From Phaseolus vulgaris (Eukaryota; Streptophyta; Magnoliopsida; Fabales; Fabaceae): DNA of 64,000 bases. Position 1 is the first letter of the stretch; each line of letters opens with the position of its first letter. A program made the translations under genes and the position numbers. Positions 1 to 10,973 of the stretch are shown here, piece by piece. The notes beneath the pieces were generated by a model. The model did not search any database, was not told the DNA's origin, and was given only the letters and a program-made list of their open reading frames with translations. The DNA lies in assembly GCF_000499845.2 (NCBI RefSeq), contig NC_023749.2, positions 30,396,626-30,460,625 on the forward strand, read 5' to 3'.

Positions 1-4
1 GGAC

Positions 5-3000
5 ATGGCGGATTCGAAGATGGAGCAGGAGCGCATGCAGGCAGATCTTGACGCCTCGCATGAGCGCAACGAAGAGCTCCACCGTGTGAATGAGGAGTTG
101 CGCCAGGGCCTGAGAAACGATCGGAGGCGGCCTGGGCAGGACGAGACGGAGAACCATTCCCCACCGAGGGAGTTTTCCACTCCTTTCTCGCAGGAGATCC
201 TAGATGCAGCGATCCCGAACACGTTCGCGGGACCCAAGGTAATCTTCACTGGGATGGAGGACCCAGAGACGCACCTCGCTGCATTTCACACACAGATGGT
301 CCTGATAGGCGGTTCTGATGCTGCCAAGTGCAAGCTCTTCATGAGCACTCTGACCGGGATGGCTATGGACTGGTTCATTAGCCTCCCCGAGGGCCATATC
401 ACATCTTTCCGCCAGTTGTCGCGGTTATTCAGAGAACAGTATTTGGCCAACAAGGCCCCGCCGCCGGTCTCTTACGACCTGTTTGACGTGAAGCAGTATC
501 AGGGGGAGACCCTGAAGGAGTATATCAATTGCTTCGGGGCCCAGGTCGTGAAGGTTGGTACAACAGAGGAGCCTATGATCGTGTACGCATTTGTGAAAGG
601 CGTATGCCCCGGTCCCTTTGGAGAATCTATTATCCGCAATCGCCCTAGGACTTTCGCTGAATTACGGCGTAGGGTGGTAGAGCATATTGCTTCGGAAGGG
701 GAGGTATGTGTGAAGCGCACCAGCGCCGTGCCCTCACGCCCGAGGGGACCGGCGCGAGTTCAACCCGTCAGAGTCAATGAGACCACGACGGGAAGAAAGA
801 AGCCAGAGGCGAGACGCCCCTACGAAGCCAGAAAGCCCCAGCCCCGGGGCCCCGCAGGAGGCGAACGCCCCACCAGAGAGAGGGCGAGACCGGCGAGGTA
901 CAACTTCGTAGTTGAGTTGAAGGATTTGATCGCCGTACCCAACATAGCCGAGAGGCTGAGGCGACCGGCGAAGACCGACAAGGTGTTAGGGCCCCGCAAA
1001 GACTCTTGGTGCGAATTTCACGAGGCTTTCGGGCACCAAATTGATAATTGCCTGTCGTTGGGCTACCAGCTAGATGAGCTGGTGAGGACTGGGTTTTTGA
1101 AAGATTATGTCGCAGAGTCCACCACGACCGCCACCCTGCCGCCGCCGGCAGATGAGCCAACACACGAGATGCCTGTGCTTGGCGAGGTCCACACCATTGC
1201 TGGAGGTTTTTCCGGCGGAGGACCTACCGCCTCCCAGCGGAAGAAATACGCGAGGGGGGTGAATTCAATCGAAGAGAGGCTCTCGGGGGAGCCTTGGGAG
1301 TCAGATATTGTGTTCACAAGAAGAGACCTCCGAGATGTGGTGCCCCATGACAACGATCCCGTTGTCATCTCAGTCGTCACGGTTGGAAGGAAGGTCCACA
1401 GAGTGCTTGTTGATCAAGGAAGCTCGGCAGACGTCATGTTTCTGTTGACCTTTAATAAGTTACGGTTGTCCCCCGATCTGCTGAGTCCCTATACGGGATG
1501 TTTGTATGGGTTTGGGGATAACCAGATAGAGGTCCGGGGGTACCTGGAGTTGAGGACTACGTTCACAGACGGAGAGGCCTCCCGTACAGAGAGCATTCGG
1601 TACCTCGTCGTGAACGCCAATTCTGCCTACAATATTTTGCTGGGCAGACCGACGTTAAACCGTCTGAGTGCAGTGTCCTCCGCCCGTCACATGAAGATGA
1701 AGCTACCGGACCTCATTGGCCGGGTGATAGTCATCAGATCAGACCAGGAGGAGGCGAGGAAATGCTACGAAAACAGCCTGAAGACGAAGAGAGGCGTTTT
1801 CATGGTGTACGAACGTCCGCCGAGCGCGGACGCAACGATGATTGAGGCGACGCCCGCTGGGCTGACGCTTGATGAGGCCATAGCAGAAAGGGCGATGCCC
1901 GAAGCAGATGTGCCAATGGAGGAGGCGCCCGTGGAAGAGGCGGTGCCCCCCGGAGAAGCGGCGCCCGTAGAAGAAGCGGCGCCCGCCGAAGATGATAATA
2001 GGGAGCAACCTGCAGCTAACACCCTAGAAAGGGAGATTGGTGGCAAAGCTTTCAAGTTAGGAAGCTCGCTAAGTCCAGAAGAACAGGAAGGGGTGGCAGA
2101 AGTGATTTCGCGCCACCTGGATGCCTTCGCATGGTCCGCCTTGGATATGCCGGGCATCGACCCCGATTTCCTGTGTCACCACCTCAGCATGGACGCCACG
2201 GTCCGCCCCGTGCGTCAGAGAAGGAGGAAGTTCAATGAGGAGCGACAACAGGTGGTGAAAGACGAAGCGCAGAAGCTGCTGAGTGCTGGCCACATTAGGG
2301 AGATTCAGTACCCTGAGTGGCTCGCCAACGTCGTGTTGGTGAAAAAGGCGAACGGAAAGTGGAGAATGTGCGTTGACTTCACGGACCTGAACAAGGCGTG
2401 CCCAAAGGATTCCTATCCGTTGCCCAGCATCGACGCCCTAGTGGACAGCGTGTCTGGCAGCAAGGTGTTAAGCTTCCTGGACGCCTTCTCAGGGTATAAC
2501 CAAATCAAGATGCACCCCAGAGACGAGAGCAAGACTGCGTTCATGACTGAAACATGCAGTTATTGCTATAAGGTGATGCCCTTCGGGCTCAAAAATGCGG
2601 GCGCCACGTACCAGAGGTTAATGGACAAGGTCCTGGCGCCAATGCTTGGGAGGAACGTATACGCCTATGTAGACGACATGGTGGTGGCGTCGCAGAACAG
2701 GGTGCAGCATATGGCAGACTTGGAGGAGTTGTTCAACACAATATCCAAATACCGCCTCAAGTTGAACCCCGAGAAGTGTGTTTTCGGGGTAGAGGCCGGT
2801 AAATTCTTGGGTTTTCTGCTCACCGAGAGGGGAATAGAGGCGAACCCCGACAAATGTGCGGCTATTATCGCCATGCGGAGTCCGACATCGGTAAAGGAGG
2901 TTCAACAGTTGACAGGGCGGATGGCGGCGCTCTCGAGGTTTGTTTCCGCCGGAGGAGAAAAGGGGCACCCGTACTTCCAGTGCCTCAAGAGAAACAGTCG

Positions 3001-3106
3001 CTTTGCATGGACTGAGGAATGCGAAGCGGCTTTCGTTAAGCTGAAGGATTACCTGGCGACGCCTCCAGTTCTCTGCAAACCGGTAACCGGTTGTATTTTA
3101 CTGTAA
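5..3106 (+). pseudogene. Element A gag, aspartic protease and reverse transcriptase (5' part of gag-pol)
   Basis: This open stretch of 1033 codons encodes the capsid-type retrotransposon gag domain (about residues 85-200), then a knuckle-like CX2HX4HX4C motif (336-349). A retropepsin follows with active site DQGSS at 470-474, then RT (about 740-925) with FLDAFSGY at 824 and catalytic YVDD at 888-891. The first methionine is probably not the true start: gag in elements B and C has about 40 more residues upstream, beyond the window edge. The frame closes at 3106 because, relative to element C, about 13 bases are missing just before the Ty3-type RNase H. Gag would package the RNA, protease would mature the polyprotein and RT would copy it into DNA in cytoplasmic particles. 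Identity as a Tat-type polyprotein is firm; activity is unlikely. Confidence 0.9.
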
Positions 3107-3108
3107 CA

Positions 3109-3324
3109 GATAGGGCCATCAGTTCTGTGTTGGTCCAAGAGCAGGACCAGAGTCAGAAGCCCATCTACTTTGTAAACAAGGCCTTACAGGGAGCTGAGAC
3201 AAGGTACCAAGCGCTGGAGAAGGCGGCGCTGGCAGTAGTGTTCTCGGCTAGGAGGCTCCGTCATTACTTTCACAGTTTTACGGTGGTGGTAATGACCAAC
3301 CTCCCCATACAGAAGGTGCTGTAG
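3109..3324 (+). pseudogene. Element A Ty3-type RNase H remnant
   Basis: This short frame continues pol after the frameshift and matches the RT-linked RNase H of element C (LYF..DRAISSVLVQ, then YQALEKAALAVVFSARRLRHYF). The aspartate that normally begins the catalytic core of Ty3 RNase H is not seen in the first strand in any of these elements, so the domain looks catalytically degenerate. The frame ends at TAG 3322-3324, where element C has a lysine codon (AAG), so this is a nonsense change. The reading frame continues directly into the next entry. Confidence 0.8.
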
Positions 3325-3333
3325 AAGCCCGAT

Positions 3334-5316
3334 GTGGCAGGAAGAATGGTACGCTGGGCAGTGGAACTGTCAGAATTCGATATACAGTACGAGCCTAGAG
3401 GATCCATCAAAGGACAGGTGTACGCGGATTTTGTAGCAGAACTTTCGCCCGGAGGTGAGCAAGAGGTGGAAGCGAGTTCACAGTGGCTGCTCTCGGTGGA
3501 TGGCTCCTCAAACCAGCAAGGGAGTGGTGCGGGAATAGTGCTGGAAGGACCCGACGGCATACTGATCGAGCAGGCCTTGCGTTTTGCCTTCAAGGCAAGT
3601 AACAACCAAGCAAAATATGAAGCCTTGATTGCAGGAATGCTCTTGGCCAAGGAGATGGGCGCACAGAACCTCCTAGTGAAGAGCGACTCCCAGTTGATTA
3701 CGGGGCAGGTGTCGGGTGAGTTCCAGGCGAAGGACCCCCAGATGGCGGCGTATCTAAAATACGTCCAGTTGCTTAGAGGGGCGTTCAACGCTCTTGAGTT
3801 GATACATGTCCCGAGGGAGCAGAATGCCAGAGCTGACCTGCTCGCAAAGCTGGCCAGCTCAGGCAAGGGGGGTAGACAGAGGACAGTGATCCAGGAGACC
3901 CTCAAAGCTCCGCGTCGATTCGTGGAAGACAACAGGGTGGATGTCCTCCATATTTATGCATCAAGGGGAAGGCCGAGGAGTCACTCCTCTTTAACCCAAG
4001 ATACGCAGAGGGCGCCCCGCATCAGTATATACGCGGGTGCATCTGAGGAAGAGCAGATGCAGGTTTGTGTCCTGTCCACGGGAGACACCTGGATGACGCC
4101 CTATAAACGATACCTGGCGGATGGGGCCCTTCCAGTGGACCCTGAAGAGGGTAAGAAAATCAAAAGGAACACCGCAAGATATACCTTGGTGGATGGGGTG
4201 CTGTTCAGACACGGTTTCGCTCACCCTATCCTAACATGCGTCAGTGGCGATGAGTGCACCAGGATAATGGCGGAGCTACATGAAGGCATCTGCGGAAGCC
4301 ATGTAGGAGGAAGGTCCCTAGCCTCCAAGGTAATACGCGCAGGTTTCTTCTGGCCAACAGTGAAAGAGGATTGCGCACGGCACGCCCAGCGGTGTAAGCA
4401 ATGCCAAAAGCACGCCGACTGGCACAAGGCGCCGCCAGAAGAGTTGCGGTCCATATACAGCCCGTGGCCTTTCCACACATGGGGAATTGACATCTTGGGC
4501 CCTTTCCCACTGGCAATCAGGCAGATGAAATATCTGATCGTCGCCATAGAATACTTCACTAAGTGGATAGAGGCAGAGCCCGTGGCACAAATCACTGCGC
4601 ATAAGGTACAACATTTTGTGTGGAGAAACATCGTGTGTCGCTTTGGCGTACCCAGGCGCCTGATATCTGACAACGGGACCCAGTTCGCCAGTCAGCAGTT
4701 GAGAAATCTGTGCGCTGAAGTGGGAATCAAGCAAGTGTTCGCGTCGGTCGAACACCCCCAGACCAATGGACAAGTAGAGTCAGCAAACAGAGTTCTGCTG
4801 AGGGGGTTAAAAAGAAGGTTAGAAAAGGCCAAAGGGGCGTGGGCGGAAGAGGTGCCAAGGATTGTATGGGCATACCACACCACGCCCCAATCCTCTACTA
4901 TGGAGACGCCGTTCAGTTTGGTGTACGGGTCGGACGCGATTATTCCAGTAGAAATACACGAAAGCTCTCCGCGTTTTCAAAACTTTGTGGTGGAGGAATC
5001 TAATGAGGAGAGACGGGTAAACCTGGATCTGCTAGAAGAGGCCAGGGAAGAAGCTACAATAAAAGCTGAAGCGACGAAGAGAAGAGTGGAGCGGCAATAT
5101 AGCTCTAAAGTAAAGCCACGACAGTTTCAGGTGGGTGACCTAGTGATGAGGAAAGCTCACCCTTACGAGTTGGAGAATAAGCTGTCTCCCAAGTGGACCG
5201 GGCCCTTCAGAGTTACTGAGGCTAAGGGCAACGGTTCGTACAACCTGGAGACTTTAGATGGGGGCCCTATCCCGCGCAGTTGGAATGCAGCCAACTTAAA
5301 ATTTTATTTCAGTTGA
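3334..5316 (+). pseudogene. Element A second (archaeal-like) RNase H and integrase
   Basis: The 660-codon frame is in register with the preceding RNase H remnant. Residues about 48-172 form a second RNase H with a full acidic set: D56 (SVDGSS), E96 (KYEAL), D118 (KSDSQ) and D168 (NARADLL). A duplicated RNase H of this kind is known in Tat-clade elements. The integrase has an HHCC zinc finger (H316, H323, C354, C357) and a D386, D446, E482 catalytic triad with 35 residues between the last two, as usual for retroviral-type integrases. The tail (about 570-660) resembles the DNA-binding C-terminus. No stop interrupts this part, but it has no start of its own and would depend on the broken upstream frame. 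Confidence 0.88.
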
Positions 5317-5347
5317 CCTATGTAAGCAGCATGTAACAATTTAGTTG

Positions 5348-5403
5348 AAGGGGACGCTCTTTTTCCCTTTCGGGGGTTTTTTAATGAGGTCACCCTAATA
5401 AAT
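5348..5403 (+). other. Conserved hairpin/poly(A) box after pol (element A)
   Basis: Thirty bases after the pol stop lies a GGGGACGCTC..TTTTTCCC..GGGGG..TTTTTTAATGAGG segment followed by AATAAA. The CCC/GGG arms can pair around a short loop. The same box, with sequence changes, occurs at 55981-56034 after element C pol. It could be an RNA 3'-end or packaging signal; that is inference. Confidence 0.55.
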
Positions 5404-5715
5404 GGAAAAACCAGTTGAGAAAAAGAAGTGCCTTGGTTTTCAGCCTTTATTTTTCCTTGTTAGAAGTAATGTGATGCGCCGCCTAGGCCATGGTGTCGCC
5501 AAGGAAGAAGGCGTCGCCTAGGTCTTGGCGTCGCCCAGAAAGAAGGCGTCGCCCAAGTAAAAGCATGCATCGTTGGCAGAACGAGACGAAAGGAAGTCGC
5601 GCGGTATATGAAGCATATGCAAAGTAAAGTGGCGTTGTAAAGAATTATGATATTGAAAAGTTGTTGTTACAAGCAATGTTCAGTACAAAATGCAAAAACA
5701 CAAACAAGCCACTTC
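5404..5715 (+). repeat. Spacer with GGCGTCGCC repeats, 3' flank of antisense gene
   Basis: There is no coding region on the plus strand. From about 5475 to 5555 the motif GGCGTCGCC (or close variants) recurs with intervals of 20-25 bases. The same nonamer is abundant in the 3' LTR of this element (about 11040-11200). The rest is probably the 3' untranslated region of the antisense gene on the minus strand. Confidence 0.5.
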
Positions 5716-6680
5716 TCAGCGCTCATCAGAGTCATCACTGGAGGAAGGCGAAGCCCCTTTCCCAGCCCGCAGCGCTCGAGTAAGTCGTGTCCTCTTTTCT
5801 TGGCTTATTTTCGAACCTGCACAAAGGGAACAGATGTATTAGAGACACAGTGAAGAAAGACAGGCACAGTTAGAAAGTAACGAAGGCCGAAGTTGCCTAA
5901 GGCAGTGGTTCTTACTTATGTACTTCTCAAGAGTCCTAGCGTTGAACTCCAAGCTGATCACCGTAGCAGAGTCAAAACCTCCCGCCTCAGCAAGAATCCG
6001 GCAAGCTATTTGATCACTTGGAACTAGATTCTTGAGGGGTTTGGCTTTGCGGACCTTTTCCTCTCTCACCCAGTACAACGGAAACCCATCGAGGGCGTCG
6101 GGAACAAGATCAGTACAGCAGATCTTGAAGAACCGGCCTTTCCACCCCGTGAACGAGCTTTGGAAGGGCGTGAAGAGAACTCTTCCGGGTACATTGCTGA
6201 GAGTTACCCAGAGGTTGTGTCTCTGTCTCTTCACCTCAAAAAAGTGAAGAAAGAGGTCAACCGAGGGTGCACAACCCAGAAACCCAAAGAGGACATCGAA
6301 GGCCTTGACAAAGGCCCAGCTGTTGGGGTATAGCTGGGCTGGAGCCACGTTGATCTCCGTCAGCAGTTCCTTCTCGAACCAGGAGAAGGGTAAGCGCACC
6401 CCGATGGTCTTGAACACCACCTGGTAAAAGTAAAAGAAAGGGACCCCGTTGTTGGCCCGTTCGTCTCCACACACTGGCTCCCCAGAGTGCAAGGGAGCAC
6501 AGCGATGTCGTCATCGTGCCTCCTCGCGAAGGCCCGGTGGTCGTAAGAACACAACTCCCCTTTGTGTTCCCGTACGGCCCTGGTGGAGAGCAAGCATGAA
6601 CACTCATCAAGAAGTTCGCTCGAGGCCCAAGGGTACAAGTCTTTGGGACGGACCCTGGGGGAAGCATCGTGGGAAGACAT
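5716..6680 (-). pseudogene. Antisense gene 1 of element A (gypsy-type putative transposase domain)
   Basis: Read on the minus strand from 6680, it resembles the plant 'putative gypsy-type transposase' domain (Pfam Transposase_28 family): LYPWASSELLDE, then FEKELLTEINVAPAQLYPNSWAF and a GWKGRFFK..DGFPLYW core. Exon 1 ends at 5916 with donor GTAAGA; exon 2 is 5816-5716 with acceptor TTTGTGCAG. The 99-bp intron is phase 1 and the spliced frame ends in an acidic SSSDDSDER tail. Around 6475-6485 one base appears to be missing from a G run, shifting the frame between the N-terminal and central parts. Its second exon is very short compared with the long coiled-coil exon of the other copies. Function is unknown. 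Confidence 0.7.
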
Positions 6681-7158
6681 TCTTTAGCAAGATCAGGATG
6701 GCTAGAAATGCAAGGGTTGAGCGAGGGGAGCGAAGGTTAGAACAGCCCTTCGACAGAGAAGAAGGGGTGCAAGAAGAAAGAACGCAAGTAGGTTATGAGA
6801 AGTGAGAAAACGATGAAGATAGTTCCAGAGCTTGAAGAGTTAAATAAAGCGGTTAGAGCGCCAAACGACGTGAATGGATGCACCGCACGATTGATACACG
6901 TGGCAGAAGATGAAAGGATGACGCTGGCATCTCTGGTTTAAATCAGAAAATGTCCCGTCAACAGAATATCCAATGGTACGATCCGCCGTCGAAAATGAGC
7001 CAGGGGTACAGCAGGAGTCAGAAAATGAAATGACTAGATACCCCACCGACCATGTAAGCAGCGCCACGTGGATCAAGTCGAATGACAGAAGGTCCCATCA
7101 GCTATACAAGGAGCGCCACGTGGATGGCACAGGCAAAGCCTTAGGCTCTTCGCTGTTA
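6681..7158. other. Spacer upstream of antisense gene 1
   Basis: No supported coding region. By position it should hold the minus-strand promoter and leader of antisense gene 1. Its right end (about 7070-7150) resembles the stretch before the polypurine tract at 10900-10950, including CGCCACGTGGAT. The polypurine tract and the first bases of the LTR are missing here, evidently by a deletion of about 50 bases. Confidence 0.45.
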
Positions 7159-7700
7159 TCAGGCGTTGATCAAGGCAAGAATTAAGGTCAATGACGAAGT
7201 AAAGGTAACGCCCGAGGCGTTGCCAGGAAGGACGTAAAGGGCGACGACAGACGAGAAGTCGCGGGCGTCGCCAACCCAAATACCGACTGGCGTTACCTCC
7301 CCGATACCCCCAGGTAGGAAAGACTGAGGAGGGAGAAGAAATCAGAGAAAGGCAAAGTTAGTTGCAGGCGTCGCCTCCCCGATACCCACAGGTAGGAAAG
7401 ACTGTGGAGGGAGACGAGACCGTCAAACGCCAGCGAGTCACTGGCAGGGTGTTCCCCGATACCTATGGGCAGGAAAGACCATGGAGGGAACCAAAACCCC
7501 ACAGCACTCAGCGTTTTAGACACCCAGGGACGATACGGTGCTGCTTTAGCAGGCCTCTCCTTAGGCGTGGGCGCCGAGCGTTAAAAGATCAAAGAAAGAG
7601 CCTTTCGGTATCAGAGACGTCCCGTGGACGATACGGCGCCACTTAGTGAGCCTCTCCATGGGCGTAAGGGTTGGCGGGCGACCTTACCCAATCATACCAA
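7159..7700 (+). repeat. Damaged LTR-like segment inside element A
   Basis: It begins with TTATCAGGCGTTGATCAAGG, comparable to LTR positions from about 10984, and is rich in GGCGTCGCC. It contains three imperfect copies of CCCCGATACCC..GGTAGGAAAGAC..GGAGGGA at 7298-7335, 7376-7412 and 7453-7489; a fourth copy lies in the 3' LTR at 11230-11266. A second duplicated module (ACGATACGGnGC..GCCTCTCC) occurs at 7532 and 7629. Neither LTR terminus is present. I infer the remnant of an LTR belonging to the left-hand element copy. Confidence 0.5.
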
Positions 7701-7960
7701 ACCGCCCAACGAAGTGTGAGAAATGGGCAGAACGCAGATAAAATAATTGAAGCGTATGAACGGAAAAGATGAGAGCGAGATCGCATAGGCAGAATCGTAT
7801 GTGACAAAGAAATAAATACAACCATGCGAACGTCCCAAATCAGTAACAAGAGTGCGGATAGTTCAAAGAATTACAAGTTTTGGCAAATAAAATCAAAAAG
7901 CGAAGGTAAAGAATGAAGAGTTAAGCTTGAAGAGGAAGGTGGCGGATGAGGGGCAGCAGT

Positions 7961-10241
7961 TCAGTCGTTCAAATCCATGGGCACGACCTTCCCGTCGACT
8001 ACGTGGTGTGTGGGGTCGCAGTTCGAAAGGTTGATGCCAGGGTTCTCACAGGACGCCTGGGACAGGGCCTCTTGGAACCCCTCCTCGAAGGTGCCCGCCA
8101 TCTCCTGGATAAGGGACTTTTTCTCCTTCTCCAGTTCCTCAATGGCGGCGTCTCCAGAGGCCACCTGCTTCTCCAGAGCCTCTTTCTCCACGCGAAGCCG
8201 GCTAACCTCGACCTGCAGTTTGTCGTAGTCAACTCGGAGAAGGTCCATAGCTTTAGCCTGAGTGGCCATTTCCTCCTCCATCCGCTCCACCTTGGCAGCC
8301 TGTTCACTGCAACGGTCCTTCAGGTCTTTGTGAGTTTCTGCATCCGCTTTGACCACTTCCTGAAGACCCGCCACCTGTACTTGGAGAGCAACTTCACGAG
8401 CGTAGAAGTCAGCCTGGAGCTCCAAGGCCTCTGCCAGTTTCCTCTCAGTTTCTGCCCTGGACTCTTGTGCTTGCTTCAGGGAGGAACAATAAGCCTCGTT
8501 CTGGCGTCCCAGGATCCTCATCTCCTCCTCCAGGGTAGTTGCCTTCGTTTCCAAGGCCTGGAGAGTTTGAGCTTGCAAGACAGCGTTTCTGGCCTGGGAG
8601 CGCCATTCAAGAGCCACCGCCAAGAAGGCCCCCAAATAGAAAGGCATACCTTCCCTCCTGTCGGTACCTTCTGGCATAGTCCCGCCACTGAAACCCCTCA
8701 TCAGATGCATGATTGGAGGGGGAATGGCAATGAAGTCGGGGGCGGCAGTGTTGGGAGCCGGGGAAGCAGTGGTTTCTGGCGGCGGCAGAGGCGGCGCAGA
8801 TTCAGCACCTTCGCCCCTTTCCTCTTGGAGAATCATAGGAGGGAGTGAGGTTGCGCTTGGAGGGTTGTCCATAAAGAGGTTCCCTCCCTGTGGCGACGTC
8901 TCTACCAGAAGGGGAACCCGCGCGGATTTTCTCCTTCTGAAGGGCGCCACACCCTCCGATTCCTCATCGTCTGACAGAATCTCCAAAACCCTTTTCCCTT
9001 TGTCAAGGGGGGGTGGAGCCGGTGACGAGGCCGCAGCTAGGGGAACAGCGGCTATAGGCGAAGGAGAGTTGGGGGTTGGAAGCAAGTCGGAGCCAGGTGG
9101 AGACGTCGGAGATGGAGACGTCGGAGATGGGCTAGAAGCAGCTTCAGCAGTGACTGGAGGCGGCGGTGTCGGAGCCGGTGGGAGAATCGGATTGGCAACA
9201 GGGCTGGAGGAGACGCCTGCCTTGGCGGAACGAGCCTCCTTCAGTGCTTTCGCCAACATTATTCTTTTGGAAGCGCCCATCACCGATCCTACATCAAGAC
9301 AGGCCAAACAACAAGGATTAGTGCTAGAGCAGTTATGTGGATTCACAATACAGGAAGAGATGCGAAATTCAAGTAACATTGTACAGTGAAAAATGGTAAT
9401 GCAGATAACCATAACAACTAATGCATCATAAATCGCCAAGAGCAGATACCGAAGTATGTAGAAAGCCCATGGGCATTGAATTCGTTCGCGATGAGATTGG
9501 CGGTATCGAAGACTATCCCCAGTCCCGCCGAGGCTTTGCATATATCCCGGTCAGGCGGGGCAAGTTCGTCCAGAGCCAAGGGCTTCATAGTTACGGGTTT
9601 GTCTGTCCAGTACAGGGGAAAGCCCTCTAGAATGGTAGGATCGCGCTTGGTCGCGCGTACCTTGAAAAATTTCCCCTTCCAGCCTTTGAACGAATTCTGG
9701 AAGAGCGTAAGGATGATGCGCCCGGCGATCCCAGAAAAGCTCATCCAGAGGCTTTTCCCTTGCTTCTTTACCTCGAAGAAGTGAAGAAAAACGTCCACAG
9801 AGGAGGGAACACCTAGATAGCCGCAGAGAATTTGGAACCCCCTCACGAAAGCCCAACTGTTGGGATGGAGTTGGGCGGGAGCAGTGTTTATCTCTGTCAG
9901 TAGCTCTTTTTCGAAGGGAGTTAGGGGCAGACGCAGGCCCACCCTTTTGAGCACCATCTGATAGAGGAAGAAGAAAGCGCATCCCCCAGTATCCCGTGAG
10001 TCCGCGCAAACGGGCATCCCAAGTCGCACTCGGCTTACCAAGACCTGGGAGTCATGACTTTTGTGGAAAGCATTGAAGTTATAGAGAGCAGGGTCCCCCT
10101 GTGGGCCTCCACGTCCTCAACGGAGTTCAGGAGGGAACATTCGTCCAGAAGTTCGTCGGGGGCCCAGTCATATTCGCCCTTGTAATGAGACTTGGGGAGC
10201 GGGGGAGGTGCGGTCGTCTTGGTTTTTGCCATCAACGCCAA
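7961..10241 (-). pseudogene. Antisense gene 2 of element A (putative transposase domain plus coiled coil)
   Basis: Exon 1 (10241-9450) encodes an N-terminus beginning MALMAKTKTTAPPPLPKS, then the gypsy-type putative transposase domain (FEKELLTEINTAPAQLHPNSWAF, GWKGKFFKV, EGFPLYW). One base appears to be missing from the G run near 10100, shifting the frame. The intron 9449-9289 (161 bp) has donor GTATCT and acceptor GATGTAG and is phase 1, as in the other copies. Exon 2 (9288-7961) encodes a Pro/Ser-rich segment, an acidic patch (SDDEESE) beside basic FRRRKSAR, then about 200 residues of heptad-rich coiled coil, ending ..VVDGKVVPMDLND. A nuclear or oligomeric role is plausible but unproved. 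Large plus-strand open frames here are shadows. Confidence 0.75.
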
Positions 10242-10957
10242 TGCTGAAGATCAAAAGAGAAAGAAAGGGTTCAGAGAAAAGGGGTTTGGAGAGAAGAAAA
10301 GGGGGAAAACGGAAGAACCCTAGGAACGCCCTACCCACAAGAGAACGAAGGGAAGCGAAAGGAACAACGAAGCATACAAACAATATCCAGAGAAATACGA
10401 GAATAACAACAGTCCCAGGCAGTTTCCTATAATGCGACAACAGTGAAGAGTTGAGAGTGCTCGAAACCATACCTTTGCTGTTGAAATGGAGGCGGTAGGA
10501 GAGCGCAGGAAGGGGAGAATCGCAATTGCAGAGAGAAGAGGTTTTGGAGGCGATGAACAGGGCAAAGTAGCAGAGTGAATGAATGTAACAGTAGGGTGAG
10601 CGCGGGGTTTGGAGTAACTTAAACGTTACATTTCGCGACTCAAGAAGCGCTAACTAAGGGCCGTAGGATCGGGCCACGCGTCAGAGGGTTGATTGCTCAG
10701 GGGAAGCGCAAGGGTCTCTAAAGGAGGGCCACGCGATGGGCCACGTGGCGCGCGATCAAGGGCAGCCCAAAAGGTGTAATCATCCCCATTTCGGGGAATG
10801 TCCAATCGCTCATTAAGAATACCCCTGTGGTTCAGAAAATGTCGCGTCAGTAATTCGAAAATTTGCTGAGTCAGCATAGAATGACACGTCATCGGGAAGG
10901 CACGTGGATGGCGGGGGCAAGGCTTTAGTCTTTGCGCTGAAGACAAGTCTTCGGCTT
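10242..10957. promoter_or_regulatory. Leader/promoter side of antisense gene 2
   Basis: No coding region. It lies between the start of antisense gene 2 and the polypurine tract, so the minus-strand promoter should be here. A CACGTG core occurs at about 10740 and again at about 10910. Just before the polypurine tract, AGTCTT and AAGACT can pair as a small hairpin; element B has the same arrangement and element C a weaker one. Confidence 0.35.
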
Positions 10958-10973
10958 AAGACTGGGGGGCTTG
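10958..10973 (+). promoter_or_regulatory. Polypurine tract of element A
   Basis: AAGACTGGGGGGCTTG lies immediately before the LTR start TGTACCG. The same string precedes the 3' LTR of element B, and a near copy precedes that of element C. It is the expected plus-strand primer site. Confidence 0.75.

Noticed and set aside
774..1163. Antisense frames within gag-pol of A, B and C
   Set aside because: Shadows of the GC-rich sense frame with no conserved domain or start context.
7946..9389. Long plus-strand open frames (300 and 226 codons)
   Set aside because: They mirror the minus-strand coiled-coil exon of antisense gene 2; composition is that of a reverse frame and no domain is visible.
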